Source: Crocinitomicaceae bacterium
Lineage (GTDB): Bacteria > Bacteroidota > Bacteroidia > Flavobacteriales_D > Parvicellaceae
Length of the DNA: 63,056 nt
Direction: 5' to 3'
NCBI GenBank assembly: GCA_002716065.1
Contig: PAZE01000055.1
Coordinates: forward strand, 1 to 63,056
Part shown: positions 1 through 10,042 of the stretch, piece by piece
Layout: each line of letters begins with the position of its first letter
Position numbering within the stretch: the stretch's first letter is position 1
The notes under the pieces: generated by a model
The model's input: the letters and a program-made list of their open reading frames with translations, nothing else
Told to the model about the DNA's origin: nothing
The model's database searches: none
Made by a program: the position numbers and the translations under genes

Positions 1-3000
1 CCTGATTTAACCAATAAAGTTGTACAAGGTTATGATGCTGTAGATAACGATAATGATCCAACTGGATGTGGGTCAAATTCAGGGTTTCATGGCTCACATG
101 TTTCAGGAATCGTAGGTGCTGAAACCAATAATGGCTCTGGAATTGCTTCCATTGGTTTTGATGTTAGTATAATGCCCATTAAAATTGGTAATTGCAACGG
201 TTCTCTTACAGCAGGATATGAAGGCATAGTATGGGCAGCAGATAACGGTGCAGAAGTAGTAAACATGTCCTGGGGAGGTGGAGGTCAAAGCAATTATGGG
301 CAAAACGTTTGTACCTATGCTTGGAATGCTGGTGCAATTCCTGTTGCTGCTGCTGGAAATGATGGCGTTAATTCCGTATTTTATCCTGCTGGTTATAATA
401 ATGTTATTTCTGTTGCCTCATCAACAGTTGGAGATGCAAAATCAAGCTTCTCAAATTATGGCTCTTGGATTGACATAACGGCTCCTGGATCTAGTATTCT
501 AAGTTGTAATGATGGAAGTAGTTATCAGGTAACTCAAGGCACCTCTATGGCTTCACCCATGGTAGCTGGTTTATTGGGATTGATGAAATCTTATGCTCCA
601 AATGCTACTAATACAGACATCATAAATTGCATGTATTCAAGTGCAGAAAACATTGATGCTTCAAACAGTAATTATGTTGGTCAATTGGGTGCAGGAAGAA
701 TTGATGCTTATCAAGCACTTGTTTGCTTAAATGCTTTCTCATTCACTTTAGATGCTGCTGTTTCTGCTATCAACTCACCTGATGCAACAGTATGTGGATC
801 ATCTGTATCTCCAGAAATTGTAATACGAAATTATGGAAGCTCAACGCTTACCTCATTAACCATTAATTACCAAATTAGTGGAAATGCTGGACAAACTTAC
901 AATTGGTCTGGAAATTTAGCTTCTGGACAGACAGAAACAGTTACTCTTCCCAATCAACCTTTAGCAGATGGCAGCTACACCTTTACTGCTTCTAGTTCAA
1001 ATCCTAATGGAGCTACCGATCAAAACCCATCAAATGACCAACAAACATCGTCTTTTGCAATAGCATCTACAGGTCAAAATGTTGATATTACTATTGTTAC
1101 CGACTGTTTTGGAAGTGAAGTCACTTGGACGATTACTGATGTAAACGGGAACACAATGGCTGATGGAGGACCATATACTGACGTTACTGGTGGTCAGACC
1201 AACACATCTAGTGCTTGTTTAGTTCCGGCCTGTTATGACTTTACCATAAACGACACCTATGGTGATGGAATGTATGGGAGTCAATGGAATAGTTGTTCTG
1301 TTGATGGGGATTACTACATTAATGATGCCAATGGAACAACAATATTGCAAATGACTGTTGCTAACGCAGACTTTGGCAGTAGTACAACGGACAATTTTTG
1401 CATAACTTCATTAAATATTGATGATGATGCTAGTATTCAGCAAATTAATCAACCTAATGGATCTACTTGTTCCAACAATATAGATCCAGAAGTTCAAGTC
1501 ATCAATTTTGGGAATCAACCTCTTACCAGTGTTGATATTAATTATCAACTTTCTGGAGGAAATCTACAGACCTATTCTTGGACAGGTTCTTTAGGCTCTG
1601 GTCAATCTTCTTCTGTAACTCTGCCAAATCTTACACTTACTAATGGTGCACAGACTTTTACTGTTTATACTTCAAATCCTAATGGAAATCCTGATCAAAA
1701 CACTACAAATGATACCCTTCAAACTAATGTAGTTGTATATACATCAAGTCTACCTCTTCCTTTTGTAGAATCTTTTGAAAGCAATTCGCTTACTACAAAT
1801 TCATGGAACTTAGAAAATCCAGATAATAGTGAAACATGGGAAATAGTGACTATCGCAGGAACAACTCCTGGAGATAAAGCCGCTAAATTAAACTTCTTTC
1901 AATATTCACAACTTGGGCAACGAGATGCACTTGTTACTTCACCATTAAATTTTAATGGCTATACTTCACTTGATTTATCATTTGAACATGCCTACAGAAG
2001 ATATGATCAAAACAGCACAGATTCTTTAATTGTTTCTATTTCAACCGATTGCGGTTCGACATATACTCGTTTATTGGAACTTGGAGAAAATGGAACTGGA
2101 AGTTTTGCTACTGCTTACACCAACACATCAGCTTTTACACCTTCTCAAAGTTCAGATTGGTGTATGGGAACTATTGGGGCCGATTGTTTTTCTGTTAACC
2201 TAGACAATTACATAGGTAACTCTAGTGTGATTGTAAAATTTGAAAGTTATAATGCAGGTACTAATGGGAATAATCTTTTTATTGACAATATTAATATTGA
2301 TGGAACCGCAAACGCTGCTCCACCAACTGCTGATTTTAACGCAAACTCTACCACTATTTGCGAAGGTGGAACAGTTCAATTCAACGACCTATCTTTTACA
2401 GGTGTAACATCTTGGGATTGGGATTTTGGCGATGGAAATACATCTACAATTCAAAATCCATCTCACACATATTCTAGCTCAGGAACTTATTCCGTTACAC
2501 TCACTGTTACCAATTCAGTTGGAACTGACACATACACTCTAACAAACTATATTACAGTGTCAATTTTAGATGATGCAACAATTAACCCAGTATCTTCATT
2601 GTGTGTTTCAGATCCATCTATAACCCTTAGCGCTGCTAATTCTGGTGGTTTATGGTCTGGGAATGGAGTAAATTCCAATGGGGTTTTTAATCCTTCAAGT
2701 GCTGGAACTGGCACGCATACAATAACTTACATAACTACTGGATCTTGTCCAGACACCTCAACCATTGATATTGTTGTAACAAATCAAGCTGATGCAACAA
2801 TTAACCCGGTTAATTCAATATGTTTTAGTGGAAATCCAATTACATTAACTGCTGCAAGTACAGGCGGAACATGGTCTGGAACTGGAATAACAGATCCTAA
2901 TAATGGTATTTTTGACCCTTCTGTTGCTGGAATTGGAACTTACACAATTACATATACCATTTCTGGAAATTGTGGAAATACTGCTTCTACAATTATTAAC

Positions 3001-4161
3001 GTTACTAATGCATTAGACGCAACAATTAATAGTGTTGGCCCTTTTTGCAATAACGAAAATCCTATAACTCTTTCTGCCGCATCTCCTGGAGGAGTATGGT
3101 CAGGTACTGGAATTACAGATCCTAACAATGGTGTTTTTGATCCTTCTGTTGCTGGATCTGGATCATTCACCATAACATATACTATTTCGGGTAGTTGTGG
3201 TAATTCAGCTACTACAGTGATTGATGTTACCAACTCATTAGATGCTACTATAAATCCAGCTGGACCTTTTTGTAGTAACGACAACCCTGTAACTCTTTCT
3301 GCTGTTAGCCAAGGAGGTACTTGGACAGGAAATGGAATCACCAATGCTACAACTGGAATTTTCGACCCCAGCATAGCAGGTCCTGGAACTCATGTGATAA
3401 CATATGTAATCATGGGAGCATGTGGAGACTTATCTACTATTCAAATAACAGTAGATGAAGGTAATGCGAGTTTTACACTACCAACGGACTCTATGTGTAC
3501 TAACAATTCACCGCTTCAATTATCTGGAACTCCTGCTGGTGGTTTTTGGTCTGGGAACGGTGTTAATTCAAATGGAGTTTTTGACCCTTCATCTGCTGGT
3601 GTTGGAACACATTCAATTTCTTACTCAATTACTGGTTCATGTCCTGATTCATATTCTCAATCAATCGTGGTCCAAGAAAGCGTTAATGCTTCTATTGAAT
3701 ATGTTGGGAACCTTTGCTCAACAGGCTCTTCAGTTCCTTTAGTTGGAACCCCTAGTGGAGGTAGCTGGTCTGGAACCGGAGTAAATGCTAACGGAATTTT
3801 CGATCCTTTTATCGCTGGAGTTGGTTCTCACAACATTAACTATGTTGTTGATGGCTTATGTGGAGACGAAACGTCAACTATTATTGTTGTTGATGATTGT
3901 TCATCCATTGATGAAAATTTAATTTCTTCAATTTCTGTAATACCAAACCCTAACAATGGAGAGTTCACATTATCTATTGAAGGGGGTAATACAGAGAATT
4001 TTGTTGTAGAAATTTATAGTCAATTAGGAAAACTTATTTTCTCTGAAGAATTAAATAAAACCAATTCAACTACAAACAAAAACTTAAAATTAAGTCACAT
4101 TGCCAATGGAATTTACATTATAAAAATTGGCAACGTAACTAAAAAGTTTGTTAAAATGTAA
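1..4161 (+). CDS. Secreted subtilisin-like (S8) serine protease with T9SS sorting domain, 5' end outside window
   Basis: The reading frame is open from base 1, so the N-terminus and signal peptide lie outside. The first residues (PDLTNKVVQGYDAVDNDNDP) follow the catalytic Asp of S8 proteases, which must be just upstream. The His motif GFHGSHVSGIVGA (around nt 85-123), the oxyanion Asn in AAGNDG (nt 349-366) and the Ser motif GTSMASPMVAG (nt 538-570) are present, so the enzyme looks active. After it come a CARDB-like module, a YGDGMYGSQWN domain (about nt 1075-1410), a second CARDB-like module, a jelly-roll/MAM-like domain (about 1760-2310), a PKD domain with WDFGDG (about 2320-2570), six 75-residue repeats, and a C-terminal sorting domain with PNPNNGEF that ends VTKKFVKM. 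Role: extracellular or surface-attached protein degradation, exported by Sec then T9SS. The stop abuts the stop of the convergent PurF gene with no gap. Confidence 0.9.
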   Translation, partial: PDLTNKVVQGYDAVDNDNDPTGCGSNSGFHGSHVSGIVGAETNNGSGIASIGFDVSIMPIKIGNCNGSLTAGYEGIVWAADNGAEVVNMSWGGGGQSNYGQNVCTYAWNAGAIPVAAAGNDGVNSVFYPAGYNNVISVASSTVGDAKSSFSNYGSWIDITAPGSSILSCNDGSSYQVTQGTSMASPMVAGLLGLMKSYAPNATNTDIINCMYSSAENIDASNSNYVGQLGAGRIDAYQALVCLNAFSFTLDAAVSAINSPDATVCGSSVSPEIVIRNYGSSTLTSLTINYQISGNAGQTYNWSGNLASGQTETVTLPNQPLADGSYTFTASSSNPNGATDQNPSNDQQTSSFAIASTGQNVDITIVTDCFGSEVTWTITDVNGNTMADGGPYTDVTGGQTNTSSACLVPACYDFTINDTYGDGMYGSQWNSCSVDGDYYINDANGTTILQMTVANADFGSSTTDNFCITSLNIDDDASIQQINQPNGSTCSNNIDPEVQVINFGNQPLTSVDINYQLSGGNLQTYSWTGSLGSGQSSSVTLPNLTLTNGAQTFTVYTSNPNGNPDQNTTNDTLQTNVVVYTSSLPLPFVESFESNSLTTNSWNLENPDNSETWEIVTIAGTTPGDKAAKLNFFQYSQLGQRDALVTSPLNFNGYTSLDLSFEHAYRRYDQNSTDSLIVSISTDCGSTYTRLLELGENGTGSFATAYTNTSAFTPSQSSDWCMGTIGADCFSVNLDNYIGNSSVIVKFESYNAGTNGNNLFIDNINIDGTANAAPPTADFNANSTTICEGGTVQFNDLSFTGVTSWDWDFGDGNTSTIQNPSHTYSSSGTYSVTLTVTNSVGTDTYTLTNYITVSILDDATINPVSSLCVSDPSITLSAANSGGLWSGNGVNSNGVFNPSSAGTGTHTITYITTGSCPDTSTIDIVVTNQADATINPVNSICFSGNPITLTAASTGGTWSGTGITDPNNGIFDPSVAGIGTYTITYTISGNCGNTASTIINVTNALDATINSVGPFCNNENPITLSAASPGGVWSGTGITDPNNGVFDPSVAGSGSFTITYTISGSCGNSATTVIDVTNSLDATINPAGPFCSNDNPVTLSAVSQGGTWTGNGITNATTGIFDPSIAGPGTHVITYVIMGACGDLSTIQITVDEGNASFTLPTDSMCTNNSPLQLSGTPAGGFWSGNGVNSNGVFDPSSAGVGTHSISYSITGSCPDSYSQSIVVQESVNASIEYVGNLCSTGSSVPLVGTPSGGSWSGTGVNANGIFDPFIAGVGSHNINYVVDGLCGDETSTIIVVDDCSSIDENLISSISVIPNPNNGEFTLSIEGGNTENFVVEIYSQLGKLIFSEELNKTNSTTNKNLKLSHIANGIYIIKIGNVTKKFVKM
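2570..3900 (+). repeat. Six tandem copies of a ~225 bp (75-aa) coding repeat
   Basis: Inside the S8 protease gene, six consecutive units share the plan DATIN-P-x(3)-C ... GG-W-SG-G-(I/V) ... NG-F-(D/N)-P-S-AG-G-x(2)-ITY-x-I-G-C. Units 2, 3 and 4 are closest to each other; units 5 and 6 have lost the DATIN opening. Each unit carries two conserved Cys, which could form a disulfide within the unit. These look like Ig-like stalk modules that hold the catalytic domain away from the cell surface. The similarity is much stronger in protein than in DNA, so the array is not very recent. Confidence 0.8.
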
Positions 4162-6063
4162 TCAGTATGCTCTTACATTTTTACCTTCCATAAAGTTAAT
4201 AAATGCTTTATTAACAACCTTATTACCCCCTGGAGTGGGATAATCACCTGTGAAATACCAATCTCCTTTGTGGTTGGGGCAAGCTTTATGTAAATCTTCA
4301 ACTGTCTGATAAACAATCTGAACTTCACAGTTTATATCTTTATGTGTTAACAACTGTGCTACTTTTTGTGAAATTTCTTTATAAGTAAATGGAGAATATA
4401 TCTCTTTAACGTAATTTTTTATGTCGTTTTTATCCAGTCCTTCCTGATGTTTGCACTTTTTATATACGTCATCTAATACAGCTTCTTTTCCTGAATCTTT
4501 AAGCAATGCAATAGCAGCCTGAAAGGCAATAAAATCACCAAGCTTTGCCATATCAATTCCGTAACAATCTGGATACCTAATTTGAGGGGCTGAAGAAACT
4601 ATAATTATCTTCTTTGGTTCCAAACGATCTAAAATCCGAATAACACTTTGTTTTAAGGTGGTTCCTCTTACAATTGAATCATCAATAACCACAATGTTAT
4701 CTTCTTTTCTTTTAATGGAACCATAAGTAATATCATAAACATGAGCAACCATTTCATCTCTTGAATCATCCTGAGTTATAAAGGTTCTTAGCTTAGCATC
4801 CTTCACCATGATTTTATCCGCTCTTGTTCGGATAGAAAGTATTTTTTTTAAGTCACTCTCATTAGCGTCTTTGGGTAAATTTTTAATTTTTTTGAGCTTT
4901 ACATCACTTAGATAATCCTCTGTAGCTTTAAGCATGCCATAATAAGACATTTCAGCAGTATTAGGAATAAAAGAAAAGACTGAATTTCGCAAATCATAGT
5001 TAATCTCTTTAAGCACTTCTTTGGTCACCAACCTTCCCAGCTCAAGTCTTTCTTGGTAAATATCTTTATCAGTTCCTCTAGAAAAATAAATTCTTTCAAA
5101 AGAACACTTTGCATCTAATTCTGAACTGCGAATCATTTTTTCACTAGTTGATCCATCTTTTTTTATAATTAAAGCATGACCGGGAGTTAATTCATTTATA
5201 TCTTCCCATTTTAGGTTGAATGCCGTTTGTATGACTGGTCTCTCCGAAGCCACCACTACCACCTCATCATCTTCATACCAAAAAGCAGGTCTAATTCCGC
5301 ATGGATCTCTTAAAACAAAAGCATCACCATGACCAACTAATCCAGCCATTGCATAGCCCCCATCCCAAGTTTCTGCAGAATTTATTAATATTCTTTGCAA
5401 ATCCATGTTTTCTGCTATTAGACCAGAAATTTCTTTATTGGTATGCCCTTTATTATCGTACTTGTCGAAAAGATATTGATTTTCCTGATCAAGAAAATGA
5501 CCTATTTTCTCAATTACAGTTACCGTATCTGTTTTTTCTTTTGGGTGTTGCCCAATATCAACTAAAAGCCCAAAAAGTTCATCAACATTGGTAAGATTAA
5601 AATTCCCTGCAACTACTAAATTTCTTGTCATCCAATTGTTTTGTCTTAAAAAAGGATGACAACTTTCAATGGTATTTTTTCCAAAAGTCCCATATCTTAA
5701 ATGACCCAAAAAAAGCTCCCCTGTGAAAGCATAATTCTCCTTTAAATATTGAACATCATTAAGCTTTTGAGGATCATCCTCTTCTAATTTTTGAAAACGC
5801 TTGTTGACATAAGAAAAAATATCTTGAATAGGTTTGGAATCAACACTTCTATGCCTACTAATGTATCTAGTTCCCGGAGGAACATCTAGCTTTATGTTGG
5901 CCAAACCAGCACCATCTTGACCTCTATTATGCTGTTTTTCCATCAACAAATACATTTTATTTAAAGCATAAAATGCAGTGCCGTATTTTTTTAGGTAAAA
6001 TTCAAGAGGTTTTTTTAGCCTCAACAAGGCTATTCCACATTCGTGTTTAATGGCATCACTCAT
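4162..6063 (-). CDS. purF: Amidophosphoribosyltransferase (PurF-type), long form
   Basis: 633 residues, first step of purine synthesis: glutamine and PRPP give phosphoribosylamine. The N-terminal class II glutaminase has the nucleophile candidate Cys9 (HECGIALLRL), so a short propeptide would be removed, and the HLRYGTFG motif at 121-128. The phosphoribosyltransferase PRPP loop VVIDDSIVRGTTL is at about 458-470. Cysteines at 320 (KCSFERIYFSRG), 500 (YPDCYGIDM) and 595 (KACPNHKGDWYFTGDYPT) align by context with iron-sulfur ligands of Bacillus subtilis PurF, but the last CxxC pair is incomplete. The usual length is 470-510, so this is about 120 residues longer, with insertions in the glutaminase half and before the PRPP loop. 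Whether this is the only PurF of the genome cannot be told. A minus-strand TATTTTTG lies at 6068-6075, very close to the start. Confidence 0.8.
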   Translation of the reverse strand: MSDAIKHECGIALLRLKKPLEFYLKKYGTAFYALNKMYLLMEKQHNRGQDGAGLANIKLDVPPGTRYISRHRSVDSKPIQDIFSYVNKRFQKLEEDDPQKLNDVQYLKENYAFTGELFLGHLRYGTFGKNTIESCHPFLRQNNWMTRNLVVAGNFNLTNVDELFGLLVDIGQHPKEKTDTVTVIEKIGHFLDQENQYLFDKYDNKGHTNKEISGLIAENMDLQRILINSAETWDGGYAMAGLVGHGDAFVLRDPCGIRPAFWYEDDEVVVVASERPVIQTAFNLKWEDINELTPGHALIIKKDGSTSEKMIRSSELDAKCSFERIYFSRGTDKDIYQERLELGRLVTKEVLKEINYDLRNSVFSFIPNTAEMSYYGMLKATEDYLSDVKLKKIKNLPKDANESDLKKILSIRTRADKIMVKDAKLRTFITQDDSRDEMVAHVYDITYGSIKRKEDNIVVIDDSIVRGTTLKQSVIRILDRLEPKKIIIVSSAPQIRYPDCYGIDMAKLGDFIAFQAAIALLKDSGKEAVLDDVYKKCKHQEGLDKNDIKNYVKEIYSPFTYKEISQKVAQLLTHKDINCEVQIVYQTVEDLHKACPNHKGDWYFTGDYPTPGGNKVVNKAFINFMEGKNVRAY

Positions 6064-6120
6064 TCAGCAAAAATAATTAATTCATTAATACAACCATTAG
6101 AAGATTTATACGTTTATCTT

Positions 6121-6152
6121 TTTGAAGATAAATCTGAGAATATTTAGGTTTT
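6121..6152 (+). promoter_or_regulatory. Bacteroidota-type promoter for the SBBP/PKD protein
   Basis: TTTG at 6121-6124, then 20 bases, then TAGGTTTT at 6145-6152, one mismatch from the -7 consensus TAnnTTTG. The predicted start of transcription is near 6159, about 20 bases before the ATG at 6179. Confidence 0.5.
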
Positions 6153-6178
6153 CTTGTTGAACTTTTCTCTGCATTGTA

Positions 6179-9100
6179 ATGAAGAAAATATTTCTATCAA
6201 TCATAGCGTTAATTTTTTTAGTTAAAACTAATTTCTCTCAGCTCTCAACTAGGGCTCAATTTATTGAGAATAAAGGGCAGTTTTTAGAAAATATTGATTA
6301 TAAACTTTCATTAAGCAGTGGTGAAGTTTTTTTTGAAGGAAATTGCATAACCTACAACTTTTTCGAAAAAGGTAAAGTGTCGGCAATTAGACATGGTGAT
6401 TCTTCAGTTAACTCAAATATTAATGGCCATGCTTATAAAGTAAATTTAGTAGGATCAAATACGAACTATTCTAAAAAAGGATTGCTAAAAACGAAAAACT
6501 TCTACAATTTCTTTAAAGGCAATAATCCTGAAAAATGGGCTAGCAATGTTCATGCTTATAGAAAAATAGAATACGTTAATATTTACGATTCTATAAACAT
6601 GCAAGTTTATCAAAAAAACAATCATTTAAAATATGATCTAATTGTAAAACCAGGAGCAAAGACAAAAGAAATCAAACTTTTTTACCAAGGTGCAAGTAAA
6701 CTGTCAATTGTTAATGGGCACCTAAACATTACAACGTCTGTAGGGAAAGTTATTGAACAAAGCCCTTATGCTTATCAATTTATTAACGAAGTTGAAACTA
6801 AAGTGAAATGTAATTATTCGCTTAACAATGACACCTTAGAATTTGTTTTTCCAAATGGTTACGACTCTTCTAAAACATTAATTATTGACCCTCCTATTTT
6901 AATTTTCTCCACATTCACAGGGTCATCATCTGATAATTGGGGATTTACTGCAACCTATGATGATTTAGGCAACATGTATGTTGGAGGAATTGTATTTGAC
7001 ATTGGCTATCCAGTTTCTTTAGGAGCGTTTCAAACAACTTATGTTGGAGGAACCGGAATTAATTATCCCGGTACAGATATCGCCATAACCAAGTTTTCAG
7101 ATGACGGAACTCAAATTCTATACAGCACCTATATTGGAGGAACCGGAAATGAAAATCCTCACAGTATTGTATGTAATCAAAATAATGAGCTATATGTATT
7201 TGGATCCACTTCTTCAGCAGACTTTCCAACACTTACCAATAGCTACGACAACACCTTTAATTTAGGTACAACATTTCAAAACAGTGTAATGAATTATATT
7301 GATGGAACAGATGCTTTTGTAGTAAAAATAAACCCTGGTGGAACTAATCTATTAGGAGCTACTTATATTGGAGGTTCTGGAAATGATGCCGTTAACTTAT
7401 CTGCCGCACTTAAGAAAAATTATGCCGATGAATTTAGGGGAGAGATTATTGTTGATGCTAACGACAATTGTTGGGTAACCACCACTACCCTTTCACCTGA
7501 TTTCCCCGTTGTTGGAGCAGCTCAAAATTCTTACAGTGGAATGCAAGATGCCATTGCTTTTAAATTTAACTCTGATTTATCTTCTCTTTTGTGGAGCACT
7601 TATCATGGAGGAACCAATGATGATGCTGGATACTCAATTCAACTCAATTCATCAAATGAACCCATAATTGCCGGTGGAACAATGAGTACAGATTTATTTA
7701 CTTCCGCTAGTGCAATTAATTCATCCAATTCCGGAAATCAAGATGGATTTATAGCAAAATTTAATTCAACCGGAAATACCATTAATGCAGCTACCTATAT
7801 TGGAACAGCATCCTACGATCAATGCTATTTTATTCAAACAGACCTTAATGACAACATCTATGTTTTTGGTCAAACAGAGGGGGTTTATCCCATAACACCC
7901 ATAACAACCTACAACAATCCTGGTAGTGGTCAGTTTATTCACAAACTAAACACTAATCTATCTACAACAGAATTTTCGACAGTCTTTGGCAGTGGTAGTG
8001 GGATTAACATTGCTCCATCAGCATTTTTAGTTTCTGATTGCGAGCTTATCTATGTTTCTGGGTGGGGAGGAAATGTCAACACAGTAGGCAACACCTTTAA
8101 TATGCCTATAACTACAGGAAATACCTTCCAACAAAATACCGATGGAAGTGATTTTTATCTAGGCGTATTTACTCAAGATGCAACAAGTTTGCTTTATGCC
8201 ACCTATTTTGGGGGGGCTAACGCAACAGAACATGTTGATGGTGGAACCTCAAGATTTGACAAAAATGGAAAAGTATACCAAGCCGTATGTGCAGGATGTG
8301 GTGGAATTTCAGACTTCCCAATATCTCCTGGTGCTTGGTCAAGTACAAATAATAGTCTCAACTGTAATTTAGGAGCTGTTAAATTTTCATTTCAAAACAT
8401 AACTCCTGTTATAAGCATTCCTCAACCCTATGTCTGTATGCCTAATTCGTATCAGTTCAGCAACTTATCTCAAGGGGGAAATGAATACCTGTGGAATTTT
8501 GGTGATGGAACTACTTCAACACTTTTTGCTCCCTCTCACATCTATCAAGATACTGGGCATTATGAAGTTACACTAATTGTTTCAGATTCATTAGGTTGTG
8601 TTGATCCTGATACAGCAAGTATCTTTATCGATGTATTCAATATTAATAATGCTAGTATACAATCCGTTGATACCCTTTGTATAGGAGATACTATTCAGCT
8701 CAACGCTTTTGGTGGAGCTACCTACCAATGGTCGCCTTCATATGGATTATCAAATAGTACAATTGCTAATCCAATTGCTTTTCCAGACTCCAACATAACC
8801 TATATGGTAGTTGCTACAGATAGTTGTGGGGTTGACACTGCCTACACAAGCTTAATCTATGCCGTAGAACCAACATCAATTATGAATGACACTTTGATAT
8901 GCTTAGGAGATATTGTCACATTAAATGCCTATGGAGGAGTTAATTACAATTGGTACCCAACAACTGCAATGATTAATCCAGGTGCTCAAAATCCCAACAT
9001 AACTCCAACTGATTCAACACTTTACTTTGTGGATATCACCACTGCTAGTGGATGTATAATTACAGATAGTGTAATGGTAGGTGTAGAAAATTCTCCTCCG

Positions 9101-10042
9101 CAACCAGTTCTACCAAATGACACTACCATTTGCTCTGGAGACACCATTCAAGTTTCGATTCTTGGCGTTTCTAACGCTACTTGGTCACCAAATTATGGTC
9201 TTTCTAATCCAAATAGTACAACAACAGCAGTATATCCTACAACCTCCACCTCATACAATATAACATTTGAAAACACCTGTGCGATTGTAAATATGGACTA
9301 CACCATAACTGTTATTGGCATATCCTCTCAAGTAGTTGATGACACAATTATATGCCCTGGAGACACTGCTAATTTATGGGCAACCAATGGTTCTAACTAT
9401 TCATGGAGTCCTATTGAGACGTTAAGTAACCCTGACAGTAGCTTTACTCTTGCTTTTCCTTTAAACCCAACAACTCACACAGTTGAAGTTCAAAATAATG
9501 CGGGATGCTCTATTTCTGAAGAAGTATTGGTTGATTTACACCCTCTTCCATTTGTTAGTGCTGGATACGATATTTACATACAATTTGGTGATCAAGTAGA
9601 ACTTCAGGGGGAAGCAGACGCCTCTTTTTACTGGTATTCAATTGATAACATGTCTTGTTACGATTGTTTAAATCCTGTGGTATCCCCAACTATTAGTTCC
9701 GAATATTTTATTTATGTAGTAGATACTAATGGTTGTGAAAACAAAGACTCCGTAAAAGTAATTTTAGATGGTGCTTTATATGTTCCAAATGCCTTTACTC
9801 CAGATGGAGATGGAATTAATGATTACTTTGAAATTAAAGGTAAAGAAATAAAAGATTTTGAATTATGGATTTTTAATAGGTGGGGGGAGCTAATTCATCA
9901 CACTAAAGAAATGACTGATTACTGGGATGGAACCTATAAGGGATCTCCAAGTCAAATTGACGTGTTTGTTTGGAAAATAAAATACGAAGATTACCAAAAA
10001 AAGTATGGTGTCCTGGTAGGACATGTTAGTTTAATTCGCTAG
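6179..10042 (+). CDS. Secreted SBBP-repeat/PKD protein with gliding-motility type (type B) C-terminal domain
   Basis: 1287 residues. Signal peptide at 1-20 (MKKIFLSIIALIFLVKTNFS). An N-terminal domain (about 20-235) with ENKGQ is followed by beta-propeller-like repeats of the SBBP type (about 240-750) recognisable as repeated STYIGG/ATYIGG/STYHGG, AFVVKI and DGFIAKF motifs. A PKD domain with WNFGDG is at about 755-835, followed by several Ig-like units with CxGD motifs. The C-terminus (about 1195-1287) has NAFTPDGDGINDYFEIKG and IFNRWGELI, the hallmark of the gliding motility-associated/T9SS type B domain. Likely a surface or secreted adhesin-like protein; the family does not reveal a specific ligand. 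Its stop codon TAG overlaps the stop of the convergent dioxygenase gene within CTAG (10039-10042). Confidence 0.85.
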   Translation: MKKIFLSIIALIFLVKTNFSQLSTRAQFIENKGQFLENIDYKLSLSSGEVFFEGNCITYNFFEKGKVSAIRHGDSSVNSNINGHAYKVNLVGSNTNYSKKGLLKTKNFYNFFKGNNPEKWASNVHAYRKIEYVNIYDSINMQVYQKNNHLKYDLIVKPGAKTKEIKLFYQGASKLSIVNGHLNITTSVGKVIEQSPYAYQFINEVETKVKCNYSLNNDTLEFVFPNGYDSSKTLIIDPPILIFSTFTGSSSDNWGFTATYDDLGNMYVGGIVFDIGYPVSLGAFQTTYVGGTGINYPGTDIAITKFSDDGTQILYSTYIGGTGNENPHSIVCNQNNELYVFGSTSSADFPTLTNSYDNTFNLGTTFQNSVMNYIDGTDAFVVKINPGGTNLLGATYIGGSGNDAVNLSAALKKNYADEFRGEIIVDANDNCWVTTTTLSPDFPVVGAAQNSYSGMQDAIAFKFNSDLSSLLWSTYHGGTNDDAGYSIQLNSSNEPIIAGGTMSTDLFTSASAINSSNSGNQDGFIAKFNSTGNTINAATYIGTASYDQCYFIQTDLNDNIYVFGQTEGVYPITPITTYNNPGSGQFIHKLNTNLSTTEFSTVFGSGSGINIAPSAFLVSDCELIYVSGWGGNVNTVGNTFNMPITTGNTFQQNTDGSDFYLGVFTQDATSLLYATYFGGANATEHVDGGTSRFDKNGKVYQAVCAGCGGISDFPISPGAWSSTNNSLNCNLGAVKFSFQNITPVISIPQPYVCMPNSYQFSNLSQGGNEYLWNFGDGTTSTLFAPSHIYQDTGHYEVTLIVSDSLGCVDPDTASIFIDVFNINNASIQSVDTLCIGDTIQLNAFGGATYQWSPSYGLSNSTIANPIAFPDSNITYMVVATDSCGVDTAYTSLIYAVEPTSIMNDTLICLGDIVTLNAYGGVNYNWYPTTAMINPGAQNPNITPTDSTLYFVDITTASGCIITDSVMVGVENSPPQPVLPNDTTICSGDTIQVSILGVSNATWSPNYGLSNPNSTTTAVYPTTSTSYNITFENTCAIVNMDYTITVIGISSQVVDDTIICPGDTANLWATNGSNYSWSPIETLSNPDSSFTLAFPLNPTTHTVEVQNNAGCSISEEVLVDLHPLPFVSAGYDIYIQFGDQVELQGEADASFYWYSIDNMSCYDCLNPVVSPTISSEYFIYVVDTNGCENKDSVKVILDGALYVPNAFTPDGDGINDYFEIKGKEIKDFELWIFNRWGELIHHTKEMTDYWDGTYKGSPSQIDVFVWKIKYEDYQKKYGVLVGHVSLIR

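Noticed and set aside
2940-3374. 144-residue ORF on the minus strand
   Set aside because: It lies wholly inside the repeats of the S8 protease, mirrors their spacing and has no motif. The plus-strand frame has clear protein homology.
2570-3900. Regular ~225-bp repeats as a possible CRISPR array
   Set aside because: The repeats are coding, far too long and lack short identical repeats separated by unique spacers.
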